Origin: Micromonospora eburnea
Lineage (GTDB): Bacteria > Actinomycetota > Actinomycetes > Mycobacteriales > Micromonosporaceae
Reading direction: 5' to 3'
Length of the DNA: 64,000 nucleotides
Assembly (NCBI RefSeq): GCF_900090225.1
Contig: NZ_FMHY01000002.1
Span: 3,968,001-4,032,000, forward strand
The position numbers and the translations under genes were made by a program. Below, in pieces: positions 41,031 to 49,397 of this stretch (its first letter is position 1; the number at the start of each line of letters is the position of its first letter). The notes beneath the pieces were generated by a model. That model was given only the letters and a program-made list of their open reading frames with translations. It was not told where the DNA came from and did no database searches.

Positions 41031-42026
41031 TCAGGGCACGAGCAGGATCTTGCCGAGCGTGCGGCGGGACGCCAGCTCCTCGTGGGCCGCCGCGGCGGCC
41101 GTGAGCGGGAGGACGGCATGGACGCGGACCCGCAGCCGACCGGCGAGCACGTCGTCGAAGACAGCCGCGGCCCGCCGGCGCGTAAGCTCCGGGGTGCGGT
41201 CGTAGTGGCTCAGCGACGCCTTGGTCAGGAACAGGGACCCGTACGAGTTCAGCAACTGCGGGTCGACCGGCTCGACCGCCCCGCTGGCCTGGCCGTAGAG
41301 CACCATCGTGCCGCCCGGTCGCAGGCAGGTGAGACCGTCGGCGAAGGTGTCCCGGCCGACCGCGTCGTACACCACGTCCGCGCCCCGGCCGCCGGTGAGT
41401 TCCCGTACCCGGCCGGGGAAGGACGTGGTGCGGTAGTTGACGACGTGGTGCGCCCCGGCGGCCAGCGCCGCCGGGATCTTGTCGTCCTGGGACACCGTGC
41501 CGATGACGGTCGCGCCACGTCGGGCGGCGAGCTGGCAGAGCAGTCCGCCGACGCCACCGGCGGCCGAGTGCACCACGCAGACGGCGCCGTCGGCCAGCGG
41601 GTACACGTCCGTGGTGAGCAGGTGGGCGGTCATGCCGTGGATGAGGACCGCCGCCGCGTCGGTCAGGCTCATGCCGTCGGGCACCGGCACCAGTCGCGTC
41701 GCCGGCACCAGGCAGTGCGTGGCGTACGCCCCGGGCTGGCCCATCCAGGCGACCCGGTCCCCGACGGCCACCCCGTCGACGTCGGCGCCGACCCGGAGCA
41801 CCGTGCCGCTGCCCTCGATGCCGGGCGTGAAGGGCAGGGACACCGGATAGACGCCGCTCCGCTGGTACAGGTCGACGACGTTGACGCCGGCGGCGGCGAC
41901 GCGGACGAGGACCTCGCCGGCCGACACCTGTGGCACGTCGGTGTCACGCGGCGCCAGGACCTCGGGCGGCCCGTACGCGTCCAGGACCACCCGCCGCGCC
42001 CCGGCGGCCGGGTCCCCCGTCGCCAT
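41031..42026 (-). CDS. Zinc-free MDR / quinone-oxidoreductase-like enzyme
   Basis: A 331-residue medium-chain dehydrogenase of the QorA type. FTPGIEGSGTVLRVGADV and VGDRVAWMGQPGAYA are in the catalytic domain, and VCVVHSAAGGVGGLLCQLAA is the NADPH-binding AAGGVG motif. GGRGADVVYDAVGRDTF and the terminal RRTLGKILLVP fit the family. The zinc ligands of alcohol dehydrogenases are absent, so it should reduce quinones or enones with NADPH. Its ATG overlaps the stop of the sulfur-carrier-like gene by one base, so both are made together. In this cluster it may reduce an enone or quinone intermediate. Confidence 0.9.
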   Translation of the reverse strand: MATGDPAAGARRVVLDAYGPPEVLAPRDTDVPQVSAGEVLVRVAAAGVNVVDLYQRSGVYPVSLPFTPGIEGSGTVLRVGADVDGVAVGDRVAWMGQPGAYATHCLVPATRLVPVPDGMSLTDAAAVLIHGMTAHLLTTDVYPLADGAVCVVHSAAGGVGGLLCQLAARRGATVIGTVSQDDKIPAALAAGAHHVVNYRTTSFPGRVRELTGGRGADVVYDAVGRDTFADGLTCLRPGGTMVLYGQASGAVEPVDPQLLNSYGSLFLTKASLSHYDRTPELTRRRAAAVFDDVLAGRLRVRVHAVLPLTAAAAAHEELASRRTLGKILLVP

Positions 42027-42292
42027 CAGCCGCCCGCCATCGGGGCGATGATGGTCACGACGGTGTCGGGACCGACCGTCGCGCCGGTGCGCTGGTGGCG
42101 GGGGATCATGTCGTCGTCGAGGCAGATGTTGAGGTAACGCAACGGGTTGCCGTCGGCGTCGAGCAGCCGTCGGGCGAACTGCGGATGACGCGCGGCGAAG
42201 TCGCGAACGACGTCGTCCAGCGGGCCGGGCGTGCCCTCGTAGTCGGTCCGGCCCTGAGGGGTCCAGACGGCGGGCACCACGATTCTGACCAT
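42026..42292 (-). CDS. ThiS/MoaD-like ubiquitin-fold sulfur-carrier protein
   Basis: An 88-residue protein starting at ATG 42292 behind AGGAG. It ends VTIIAPMAGG, with the exposed Gly-Gly tail that in ThiS, MoaD and CysO is adenylated and loaded as a thiocarboxylate. VRIVVPAVW at the start, DDVVRDFAARHPQFARRLLD, and NICLDDDMIPR (where family members have NVxVNxxxI) fit the beta-grasp fold. It lies 14 bases after the SUMF1-domain gene and one gene after a SufS-like desulfurase. No E1-like ThiF/MoeZ protein or JAMM protease is in the window, so activation would depend on a chromosomal MoeZ, as in other actinobacterial sulfur pathways. Confidence 0.82.
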   Translation of the reverse strand: MVRIVVPAVWTPQGRTDYEGTPGPLDDVVRDFAARHPQFARRLLDADGNPLRYLNICLDDDMIPRHQRTGATVGPDTVVTIIAPMAGG

Positions 42293-42306
42293 GTCTCTCC
42301 TCGGTG

Positions 42307-43173
42307 CTAGACGTCCGCCGCGCAGCGGAATCCGTGGGCGAAGCTGGACCATCCCTGGGGATCGCCGTGCATTCGCTCGCTACAGCGGACCTGGTAGCGG
42401 AAGTTCATCCACGAGCCGCCCCGGATGACGCGGTAGCGACCCATCGCCATCCGCACGGTCGGGTCACATCGGACGGCGTCGTCGTAGAGGCGGGACAGGG
42501 TGGCGGTCCACTCGTAGACGTTGCCGGCCATGTCGGCGCAGCCGAAGGGGCTGTCCCCCCGCCCCGAGAAAGAGCCGACCGGCGACGTACGGGGCACCGG
42601 GCCGTGCCGTGCGCACTCCTCCCGCCACCACTGCTGCCAGGCCGGCAGCGAGGTCAGCGGGCCGGCGTGCAGCTCCGCGGTGTTGGCCGCCCCGGCGTCC
42701 CACTCGTCGCCCCACGGCCAGATGCGGAAGTCGGGGCCCCGGGCGGCGAACTCCCACTCCGCCTCGGTGGGCAGCCGCTTGCCGCACCACGCGGCGAACT
42801 CGTTGGCGTCGTGCCACGAGACGTGCACGACGGGATGGTCGTCGAGGTCCCGGCTCTCGGTTCCCGGGCCGCCGGGCGCGCGCCAGGTGACGCCAGCCCG
42901 CTCCTCCCAGCCCTGTTCGGTGTAGACGAGGCCGAAGCCGCGCCGCTCCGCGTCGGTGCGGTAGCCGGTGTCCCGCACGAACCGGGCGTACTCGCCGACG
43001 GTGACCGGGAACCGGTCGATCCGGAACGGTGCCACGACGGTGGTCACCTGGGGTGTCTCGTCGGCGAACCACAGGCGGGGCAGCGGTTGGTCGGCGGCAT
43101 CGAGCCAGTCGAGCACCCAGGGCGCGGTGCCCTGTCGGAACACTCCACCCGGTATCCGGCGCATCTCGTCCAT
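42307..43173 (-). CDS. SUMF1 / formylglycine-generating-enzyme-fold protein
   Basis: A 288-residue protein that is SUMF1 domain from end to end. IPGGVFRQG opens it, RFPVTVGEYARFVRDTGY, HVSWHDANEFAAWCGKRLPT and EAEWEFAARGP form the middle, and ADMAGNVYEWTA and VIRGGSWMNFRYQVRCSERM the end. The N-terminal DinB domain with three His ligands used by EgtB/OvoA is absent, and the paired Cu-binding cysteines of true FGE are not conserved (Asn and Val by my alignment). It is therefore probably neither a sulfoxide synthase nor an FGE. Position between a cysteine desulfurase and a sulfur carrier suggests a sulfur-related or non-heme-metal role. ATG 43173 is the likely start. Confidence 0.85.
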   Translation of the reverse strand: MDEMRRIPGGVFRQGTAPWVLDWLDAADQPLPRLWFADETPQVTTVVAPFRIDRFPVTVGEYARFVRDTGYRTDAERRGFGLVYTEQGWEERAGVTWRAPGGPGTESRDLDDHPVVHVSWHDANEFAAWCGKRLPTEAEWEFAARGPDFRIWPWGDEWDAGAANTAELHAGPLTSLPAWQQWWREECARHGPVPRTSPVGSFSGRGDSPFGCADMAGNVYEWTATLSRLYDDAVRCDPTVRMAMGRYRVIRGGSWMNFRYQVRCSERMHGDPQGWSSFAHGFRCAADV

Positions 43174-43292
43174 CGCATCCAGCCTTCTGCCGCCGGGTGC
43201 CGTGGCCCCGGTCCGCGTCGTGATCAATCATTCAGTCGGGCCCCCGGCCGGTGCACCTCTCGCTGTGCCCGGCGGGGTGGTGGCGACGGCCG

Positions 43293-44597
43293 TCAGCGTG
43301 CCCGCCGGCCGAGGCTCCGCACGGCGTCGGCCAGCGCGTCGATGTCGTCACGGTCGGTGTAGAGATGCAGGGATGCCCGGACGGTGCCGGGTATCCCGTA
43401 CCGACGGCAGACGAGCGCGGCGCAGTGGCGGCCGACCCGGACCTGGACGCCGTGGGCGTCGAGATGCCGACCCACCTCGTCGGGCGAGAAGCCGTCGAGC
43501 ACGAAGGAGATGACGCCACCACGGTCGGCCGTACCGGTCGGGCCGAGAATCCGTACCCCCGGCACGTCGTCGAGGACGTCCAGCGCGTACGCGGTCAGCT
43601 CCGCCTCGTGGCGTCGTACCTCGGCCATGCCGACGGCGCCGAGGTAGTCGACCGCCGCGCCGAGGCCCACCGCCTGCACGATCGGCGGCGTGCCGGCCTC
43701 GAACCTGGCCGGCGGTGGCAGGAAGGTCGCCTCCGTCAGCTCCACGGCCGCCACCATGCCGCCGCCGGCGAGCATCGGCGGCAGGGCGTCGAGGAGTTCC
43801 GCACGGCCCCACAGCGCCCCGATCCCCGTCGGCCCGCACATCTTGTGGCCGGTGAAGGCGAGGAAGTCCACGCCGAGCGCCCGTACGTCGACGGGCCGGT
43901 GCGGAACGGACTGGGAGCCGTCGAGCAGCGTCAACGCGCCCACCTCGCGAGCCCGGTCGACGATCACCTCGACCGGGTTGGCGGTGCCGAGGATGTTCGA
44001 CACGTGCACCCAGGCGACCAGCCTCGTCCGCTCGTTGATGACGGCGTCGAGGCCGGTCAGGTCCAGTTGCCCGTCCTCGGTCAACGGGACGGACCGCAGC
44101 GTGGCCCCGGTACGCCGGCACAGCAACTGCCAGGGCACGAGGTTCGAGTGGTGCTCCATCTCGGTGACGACGATCTCGTCCCCCGGGCCCAGCCGCAGCC
44201 GGGGATCGACGTGGCGGGAGTCGCGCCCGCCGAACGCGTGCGCCACGAGGTTGACGGCCTCGGTGGCGTTCCCGGTGAAGACGATCTCCCTGGGCTGGGC
44301 GCCGACGAACGCGGCCACCGCCGCCCGGGCGGCCTCGTAGGCGACGCCGGCCTCGACGGCGAGGGTGTGCGAGCCACGCCCGACGTTGGCGTGGTGTTCG
44401 CCGTGGTAGCGCCGCATCGCGTCGAGGACCTGTTCGGGGACCTGGGAGCTGCTGGCCGAGTCGAGGTAGGCGAGGCGGCGTCCGGCGAGGCGGCGGCGCA
44501 GCATGGGGAAGTCCGCCCGGACGCGCTCGACGTCGTACCGCCGCCCGGTCACCGTCGGGGCTTCCCGGCCTCCGCCGCCGCGGGACGTGGTGGGCAT
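43293..44597 (-). CDS. SufS-like cysteine desulfurase (group II)
   Basis: A 434-residue PLP enzyme. AYLDSASSSQVPEQVLDAM opens the fold, FTGNATEAVNLVAHAF lies near the phosphate site, VVTEMEHHSNLVPWQ contains the PLP-stacking His, LDGSQSVPH the Asp, and DFLAFTGHKMCGPTGIGALW the Schiff-base Lys. The active-site Cys is in VRVGRHCAALVCRRYG, matching SufS VRTGHHCA, so persulfide formation from cysteine is plausible. A first 20-residue tail is extra. ATG 44597 follows GGAGGA. It heads a minus-strand operon with the SUMF1, sulfur-carrier and MDR genes. No other suf genes surround it, so it is not a housekeeping Fe-S assembly locus. Confidence 0.9.
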   Translation of the reverse strand: MPTTSRGGGGREAPTVTGRRYDVERVRADFPMLRRRLAGRRLAYLDSASSSQVPEQVLDAMRRYHGEHHANVGRGSHTLAVEAGVAYEAARAAVAAFVGAQPREIVFTGNATEAVNLVAHAFGGRDSRHVDPRLRLGPGDEIVVTEMEHHSNLVPWQLLCRRTGATLRSVPLTEDGQLDLTGLDAVINERTRLVAWVHVSNILGTANPVEVIVDRAREVGALTLLDGSQSVPHRPVDVRALGVDFLAFTGHKMCGPTGIGALWGRAELLDALPPMLAGGGMVAAVELTEATFLPPPARFEAGTPPIVQAVGLGAAVDYLGAVGMAEVRRHEAELTAYALDVLDDVPGVRILGPTGTADRGGVISFVLDGFSPDEVGRHLDAHGVQVRVGRHCAALVCRRYGIPGTVRASLHLYTDRDDIDALADAVRSLGRRAR

Positions 44598-45025
44598 CGC
44601 TTCCTCCGAGGTTCCGCAGGGCACGGGCGGGGCAGGGGCGCGCCGGTCGGCGCTGCGCCGGTGCCCCCAGGGGCGGGTCCCAGACCGGCGAAGATCCGGC
44701 GGACACGCCCTGAGGCGACCCTGCCACCGCGTGGCGGCGTGGGCACCTCTCCGCGTGCGCGGCCTGGGCGGGGCCGCGCGCGATCCCCGGCCGGCCGTGG
44801 AGAGCATCGCGGAAGATGAGCCGACGGGATCGATCGGCTGCAATGGGATCACGCCCTGTCGGCAGTAGATGACTGGTGTCGGCAGGTGCACGAGGGGGCG
44901 GGCGGCAGCCGCCCCCTTTTTCTTGGTGGGCAGGCGGTCGCGGCGGCGGCCCGCTGGACAGCCGAAGGCCACCGCGTACCTCCGGACTGGCCGGACGGCG
45001 CGCGGTGGCCGTGGTGGGACGACGG
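44598..45025. other. Intergenic region upstream of the SufS operon
   Basis: 428 bases between the SufS start and the end of the SgcJ-like gene. It should hold the SufS-operon promoter. It also holds a plus-strand terminator-like hairpin at 44894-44921. No convincing gene was found. Confidence 0.4.
44894..44921 (+). terminator. Rho-independent-like terminator on the plus strand
   Basis: GGGGGCGG (44894-44901) pairs with CCGCCCCC (44909-44916), and five T follow at 44917-44921. This is the most classical terminator in the window, yet the flanking genes both run on the minus strand. Confidence 0.6.
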
Positions 45026-45448
45026 TCAGGCGTTCTCGGCGGGGCTGTTCTGGTACGCGGCGAGGTGCCAGGCGCCGTCGCGCTTGACCATCAGCCAGGA
45101 GGCGCGGATCGCCCGCTCCGGTGCGACGGCGGTCTCGCCGGGCAGGAGTACGCCGCCCACGGTGAGCACGAGGGCGACCTCAGCGCTCAGGAAGCGGACG
45201 TCGATGGGCTGCCCGGTGACGGTGGTGCCCTGGTAGGGGCCGGCGAAGGCGTCCCGCATGAAGGCCGCGATGGCGTCACGGCCCTTGAGGTACAGGTCCG
45301 GCAGGATCATGGTGCCGTCGTCAACGAAGACCGCACCGAAGGCGTCGGCGTCGTGCTGGGCCCAGGCCGCCACGATCCGGCCGGGAAGGGCGGCGACGCC
45401 GGCCTGGTCGACCGGGCTGGGACGGAAACTCGCGCTGGTTGCGGACAT
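45026..45448 (-). CDS. SgcJ-like NTF2-fold protein (SnoaL/EcaC type)
   Basis: A 140-residue single-domain protein: DQAGVAALPGRIVAAWAQHD, AFGAVFVDDGTMILPDLYL, GRDAIAAFMRDAFAGPYQGT, and AIRASWLMVKRDGAWHLAAY. This is the cone-shaped NTF2/SnoaL-like fold of the SgcJ/EcaC family. SgcJ is encoded in the C-1027 nine-membered enediyne cluster and homologues recur in related clusters; its catalytic role is unsettled. ATG 45448 follows GGAGGAG by eight bases. It lies 35 bases after the ACAD-fold monooxygenase gene and probably shares its transcript. Confidence 0.88.
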   Translation of the reverse strand: MSATSASFRPSPVDQAGVAALPGRIVAAWAQHDADAFGAVFVDDGTMILPDLYLKGRDAIAAFMRDAFAGPYQGTTVTGQPIDVRFLSAEVALVLTVGGVLLPGETAVAPERAIRASWLMVKRDGAWHLAAYQNSPAENA

Positions 45449-45483
45449 GGTGGTGCTCCTCCTGGGATCGGGGCCGGGAACGG

Positions 45484-46665
45484 TCAGACGTACAGGGTGT
45501 TCGGCTCGAGTCCGCTGAGCAGACGGCCGTACAGCTCGGTGTTCGTGTTCGGGTGCATGAGGGCGTGCAGGCTCAGCGCCTGGATGTCCCGCTGGATGCG
45601 CTGGATGGGGACGTCGAGGTAGATGGACGACCCGCCGCTGGCGTTGGCCAGGGTCTCGACGGCCTCCCGGGACCGCTGGACCGCCGCGCCCATGTCGGCG
45701 CGGGCGAGCACCCGCTCGTGGATCGTCCACGGGGCCTGCTCGGCCGCCTTACGGTCGACGAGCGCGGCCAGCCGGTGGGCGTGGAACTGTGCCTCGTCGA
45801 TCCGCATGGCCGCGTCGGCCAGCTGGAGGTGCGTGATCGGCGCCTCGCGCTGGCTGGTGTAGTTCGTGTACGTGATCTTGCGGTCGCCGAGCCGCCGGGT
45901 GAACGCGTCCAGGGCCGCCCTCGCGAGACCGAGCGCGACACCGACGGACGAGGCGGAGGCCACCGGAAGCAGCGGCGCCTGGTAGATCCCGCTGGACCGG
46001 TTGGCGTGCGAGGCACCCTGCCCCTGAAGGATCGCGCCCAACGGCAGGAACCGGTCCTGGGGCACGAAGAGGTCCTGGGCGACGGTGCTGACGCTGCCGG
46101 TGCCCTTCAGCCCGGCGGTGTGCCAGTCGTCGACGATCTGCAGGTCGCCGGTGGGCACCAGCGCCAGGACCGGCATCGGCTCGGCCTCCGGCGCGACCAG
46201 GACGGCGATGATGGCCTGCCACCGGCTGTGCAGCGCGCCGGTGATGAAACCCCACTTGCCGTTCACCACGATGCCGCCCTCGGCGGGCGCGGCCATGGCG
46301 CTGGGGCTCAGCGTCCCGCAGATGAGCGAGTCGGGGCCGGCGAACACCGTGTCCTGGACGTGGTCCGGGAAGTGGGACGCCATCCAGGTGGGGATCCAGT
46401 AGACCGAGGCCGTCCACGCGGTCGACCCGTCACCACGGGCCAGTTCGGCGGCGACGTCGACGAGGGTGCGGGTGTCGCACTCGTAACCGCCGTACCGCTG
46501 CGGCGTCCGCAGCCGGAAGATGCCCGCCCCGGCCAGCGCGGCGACGGCGTCGTCGTGGACCCGCCGGTTCTCCTCGTTCCACGTCGAGAACTTCTGCAAC
46601 GTCGGGACGAGTTCGGACGCTCGGCGCACCAGTTCGGCGCGTCCGGGTAGGTCGTTGCTCAACAC
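45484..46665 (-). CDS. Acyl-CoA-dehydrogenase-fold flavin-dependent monooxygenase
   Basis: A 393-residue protein of the group D flavin monooxygenase class (HsaA/KijD3-like). It has the ACAD N-terminal helices (ELVPTLQKFSTWNEENRRVH), a central beta domain (GGIVVNGKWGFITGALHSRW, DDWHTAGLKGTGSVSTVAQD) and the C-terminal bundle (TLANASGGSSIYLDVPIQRI). The catalytic Glu of true acyl-CoA dehydrogenases is not evident. These enzymes use reduced flavin from a separate reductase; the reductase at 54991-55542 is a candidate partner. GTG 46665 and TTG 46662 both follow AAGGAGG; TTG has the better spacing. It may hydroxylate a carrier- or CoA-bound aromatic or polyene. Confidence 0.82.
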   Translation of the reverse strand: MLSNDLPGRAELVRRASELVPTLQKFSTWNEENRRVHDDAVAALAGAGIFRLRTPQRYGGYECDTRTLVDVAAELARGDGSTAWTASVYWIPTWMASHFPDHVQDTVFAGPDSLICGTLSPSAMAAPAEGGIVVNGKWGFITGALHSRWQAIIAVLVAPEAEPMPVLALVPTGDLQIVDDWHTAGLKGTGSVSTVAQDLFVPQDRFLPLGAILQGQGASHANRSSGIYQAPLLPVASASSVGVALGLARAALDAFTRRLGDRKITYTNYTSQREAPITHLQLADAAMRIDEAQFHAHRLAALVDRKAAEQAPWTIHERVLARADMGAAVQRSREAVETLANASGGSSIYLDVPIQRIQRDIQALSLHALMHPNTNTELYGRLLSGLEPNTLYV

Positions 46666-46780
46666 ATGCCTCCTTGGGGGATCCGGCTCGGATGAGCCGT
46701 GACAGCGACGCCCTCCGCCGCGGTGTCGTCGACGGTGAGCCACATTCGTGATCGCGGTTCTCGGGGCGCCCCTGGGGGGT

Positions 46781-47575
46781 TCACGCCGCGCGGCCGACCC
46801 CGGCACCACCCCAGCGGGACCGGCGCACGGGGGCGACGGTGCGTACGTCCGGCAGCGCCAGGAGCATCGGCGGGTCGCAGAGCCGGGCCGGCCCGAGCCG
46901 CACGACGACGTCCAGGGTCTGTTCGGCACCGATCCGGAACGGGCCGTGGCAGCCGAACAGCGCGGTCGCCTCCCGCCTCGTCCCGCCGTCGGCGCCGAAG
47001 CCGGGGCCGAGGCCGTGGCAGAGCAGGTACCAGGTGCCCTCCGGCACCTTGTCGAGTGTGAAGCGGCCAGGGCCCGCGAGGGTGGTGCAGCTGACCGGAC
47101 GTCCCTCGGGTATCCGGCTCTTGAACAGGCCCAGGAAGACCACCTCGAGCGCCGCCGACGAGCAGGCGGAGACGACACCCGAGACGACCCCGCCGGCGCC
47201 GGCGGTGACGTCGTCCGGCTCCGCCGCGGTGATGGACCGCAGGACACCACCGCGGCGGCGGTACTCGGTGGGCGGCAGGCCCACACTGCGGGTGAAGCGG
47301 GAACTGAATGTGCCGACGCTGTTGTACCCGACGTGCACGCTGATGTCGGCGACGTTCATCGACGTCGACAACAGGAGCGACTTCGCGCGTTGCAGGCGCA
47401 GGGCCGACAGGAATCGACCCGGCGAAACACCGGTGACCCGTTGGAAGACCCGGGTGTAGTGAAACTTGCTGAACATGGCGGCACGCGCCATGTCGTCCAC
47501 GGTCAACTGCTCACCGAGGTTGTCCCGCATCAGCATTATGGATCGTTCGACAGCATCAACGAAATGGCTGCTCAT
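46781..47575 (-). CDS. AraC-family regulator with N-terminal HTH (paralogue 1)
   Basis: A 264-residue regulator. The two helix-turn-helix motifs occupy the first 105 residues (LTVDDMARAAMFSKFHYTRV and MNVADISVHVGYNSVGTFSS), an inverted order for AraC proteins, which usually have HTH at the C-terminus. The rest is a beta-rich domain: FLGLFKSRIPEGRPVSCTTL, FTLDKVPEGTWYLLCHGLG. The same architecture and sequence occur in the protein at 52854. It sits 115 bases ahead of the ACAD-fold monooxygenase and may be co-transcribed with it. ATG 47575 has GGGGAGGG upstream. Likely a pathway-specific activator; C-1027 also uses an AraC-type regulator. Confidence 0.88.
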   Translation of the reverse strand: MSSHFVDAVERSIMLMRDNLGEQLTVDDMARAAMFSKFHYTRVFQRVTGVSPGRFLSALRLQRAKSLLLSTSMNVADISVHVGYNSVGTFSSRFTRSVGLPPTEYRRRGGVLRSITAAEPDDVTAGAGGVVSGVVSACSSAALEVVFLGLFKSRIPEGRPVSCTTLAGPGRFTLDKVPEGTWYLLCHGLGPGFGADGGTRREATALFGCHGPFRIGAEQTLDVVVRLGPARLCDPPMLLALPDVRTVAPVRRSRWGGAGVGRAA

Positions 47576-48386
47576 TATGCCCTCCCCAGCCGACGACGCG
47601 CCGCATTACCGACATCTGCCACGGCCAGGAATGCACCGGATCCCAGCACATGGAATTGTCGGGAACTCACCGGCCACGCACTCGAACAGACTCCACGCCG
47701 GTAACAATTCCTGAATGGTCCGCGGTGAACGCGGGACCTGGACCGGTTCGGTCCGGGTCGCCATCTACCACGTACGAAGCCAGCTCAGGAGCTGCCGCCG
47801 CCGTACCAGCCGCCGACCCCCGAGCGGCGGTTCGGCACCGGCTGACTAACGTCAGACGACGGACACGAGTACTGGCGGCCCATCTTCCGCTCCCCCTTGG
47901 ACTCCGCATGTCTTCGCAGTTGCGAGTGCGGTAATCCTCGCGTTACGGAGAAGAGTGGAGCATCTTGAAAAGTGCGGTCAATCCCGCACGCTCGAAGAAG
48001 CGCGCGGTGTTGCAAATCACGCCCGCCGGGCCACGGTGTGAGGAAAGGCACGTCCATCGCCGTGACAAGGAGTCATGCACGCGAGCGGGAACCCCGAATT
48101 TGTCACCGGGGGTGTCGGCGCCGAATGTGAACGCTGCGTCATGTCATTCGCGCGGCCGAGCGGGTGGACACCCCCGGTGAAGTAACAGAACGTGCTGTCG
48201 CGGCATACGGGGATTGCGGTGCCCAACGCAGGCGCGTCATCGACGGTCGGTCACGATATGACGGCGGCGAGCCACAGGGGGCGAACGTCTCATTAGACAA
48301 CACGTCGACGCCGATCGCCATAAGCGGGTGCGACGTGCTCCGGCCACGCCGGCCGGGTCGGGAGCCCCGTCCCGGCCGGCGCCGGG
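47576..48386. promoter_or_regulatory. Long intergenic region upstream of AraC paralogue 1
   Basis: 811 bases with no gene that I can support; the open frames lack ribosome binding sites and natural composition. GC content falls visibly across 47860-48300. The promoter of AraC paralogue 1 should lie at the left end. At the right end the UnbU gene terminates. Confidence 0.4.
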
Positions 48387-49397
48387 TCATGCCCTCGCCG
48401 GGTCGGCCGTCGGCCCCGGGCCGACGAGCCGCCCGCCCGCCCGCGCGGGTCGGCGGAGCCAGATGATCCACCACATGAGGCCACGGGCGAGACACACGAT
48501 GGTGACCGCGAAGAAGGTCGTGTAGACGACGTTGAGCGCGAGCAGGACGCCGTAGACCGCCGCGACCGAGGCGCCGAAGGCGAACTGGTTCCAGCCCTTG
48601 GTCGGTGTGGTCCCCGGATCGGTGATCATGTAGTTGGTGAACAGGACGAAGGCCACCCCGGTCATCGGCACCAGGGCACCCCACAGCGCCACATCGAGCG
48701 TCCAGTGTCGAATCAACGCCTGGATCACGAAGCCACCGACCCAGCCGAGGATGAGCGGCACCTTCTTGGTCAGCATCGCATTGAGGACGGTGCCGGAGGT
48801 GATGATGACCAGCGGAACGACGATGCTGATCGCATCCGGCACGTGCTCAGTGAAGTGGTACGGCGGCGCGACGTTCACCCACGGGAAAATCAGCAGGGCC
48901 GCGGAGATACCGAGGTTGGACGGGTTCATGAAGTGCCGCATCCGCCCGTTGATCGGTGCCCGGAGCACGGCCTTCTGGCCGATGGCGACCACGACCGCGA
49001 ACGCGATCGGCCAGAACCGGTCGTTGGCGTAGAGCAACATGTTCGCCGCGAGGGCGGTGATGTGCGTCGGCAGCAGGAACTCGTACATGCCCCGCCACCC
49101 CCGACCGGCGAAGTCCGGCGCGCGCCGGTACGCCGCGGCGGTGACCACCTCGATCAGAATCTCGGCCGCGTAGCCGATCAGCAGCGCGAAGAACGGCCAG
49201 GCCCACGGCTGCTCGAATCCGAGCACGGTGTAGCCGAGGATGTTGAAAACCGTCATGGAGAGCGCGAAGTTGCGCAGCGCGATGTACCGCGGGTCCTTCG
49301 GCGCCGCGGGCGCCGCGGGCTTCCGCACGGGCGGATCCCCGCCGGCCCGCTCGGGACCCGCTCTGTGGACGGACCTGTCGATGGACTGGGTGCTCAT
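48387..49397 (-). CDS. unbU: Enediyne biosynthesis protein UnbU (E5-type)
   Basis: A 336-residue polytopic membrane protein with about eight helices, part of the conserved enediyne cassette. The sequence carries RYIALRNFALSMTVFNILGY, YEFLLPTHITALAANMLLYA, HFMNPSNLGISAALLIFPWV, and FVLFTNYMITDPGTTPTKGW. The TNYMITDPxTTP segment resembles RnfD/NqrB membrane subunits, which covalently bind flavin at a Thr, so electron transfer is a possibility. The ATG overlaps the UnbV stop by four bases. The biochemical function of UnbU is not established. It accompanies the PKS in essentially all known enediyne loci. Confidence 0.95.
   Translation of the reverse strand: MSTQSIDRSVHRAGPERAGGDPPVRKPAAPAAPKDPRYIALRNFALSMTVFNILGYTVLGFEQPWAWPFFALLIGYAAEILIEVVTAAAYRRAPDFAGRGWRGMYEFLLPTHITALAANMLLYANDRFWPIAFAVVVAIGQKAVLRAPINGRMRHFMNPSNLGISAALLIFPWVNVAPPYHFTEHVPDAISIVVPLVIITSGTVLNAMLTKKVPLILGWVGGFVIQALIRHWTLDVALWGALVPMTGVAFVLFTNYMITDPGTTPTKGWNQFAFGASVAAVYGVLLALNVVYTTFFAVTIVCLARGLMWWIIWLRRPARAGGRLVGPGPTADPARA

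Noticed and set aside
42307..43173. Formylglycine-generating enzyme or ergothioneine-type sulfoxide synthase
   Set aside because: The FGE cysteines and the EgtB DinB domain are missing, and no sulfatase gene is nearby.
44503..44868. Possible 121-codon plus-strand gene ending before the orphan terminator
   Set aside because: It overlaps the SufS N-terminus antisense, has no ribosome binding site and shows no protein-like pattern.
47576..48386. Short open frames in the gap upstream of AraC paralogue 1
   Set aside because: None has a Shine-Dalgarno sequence or natural composition; better treated as regulatory DNA.
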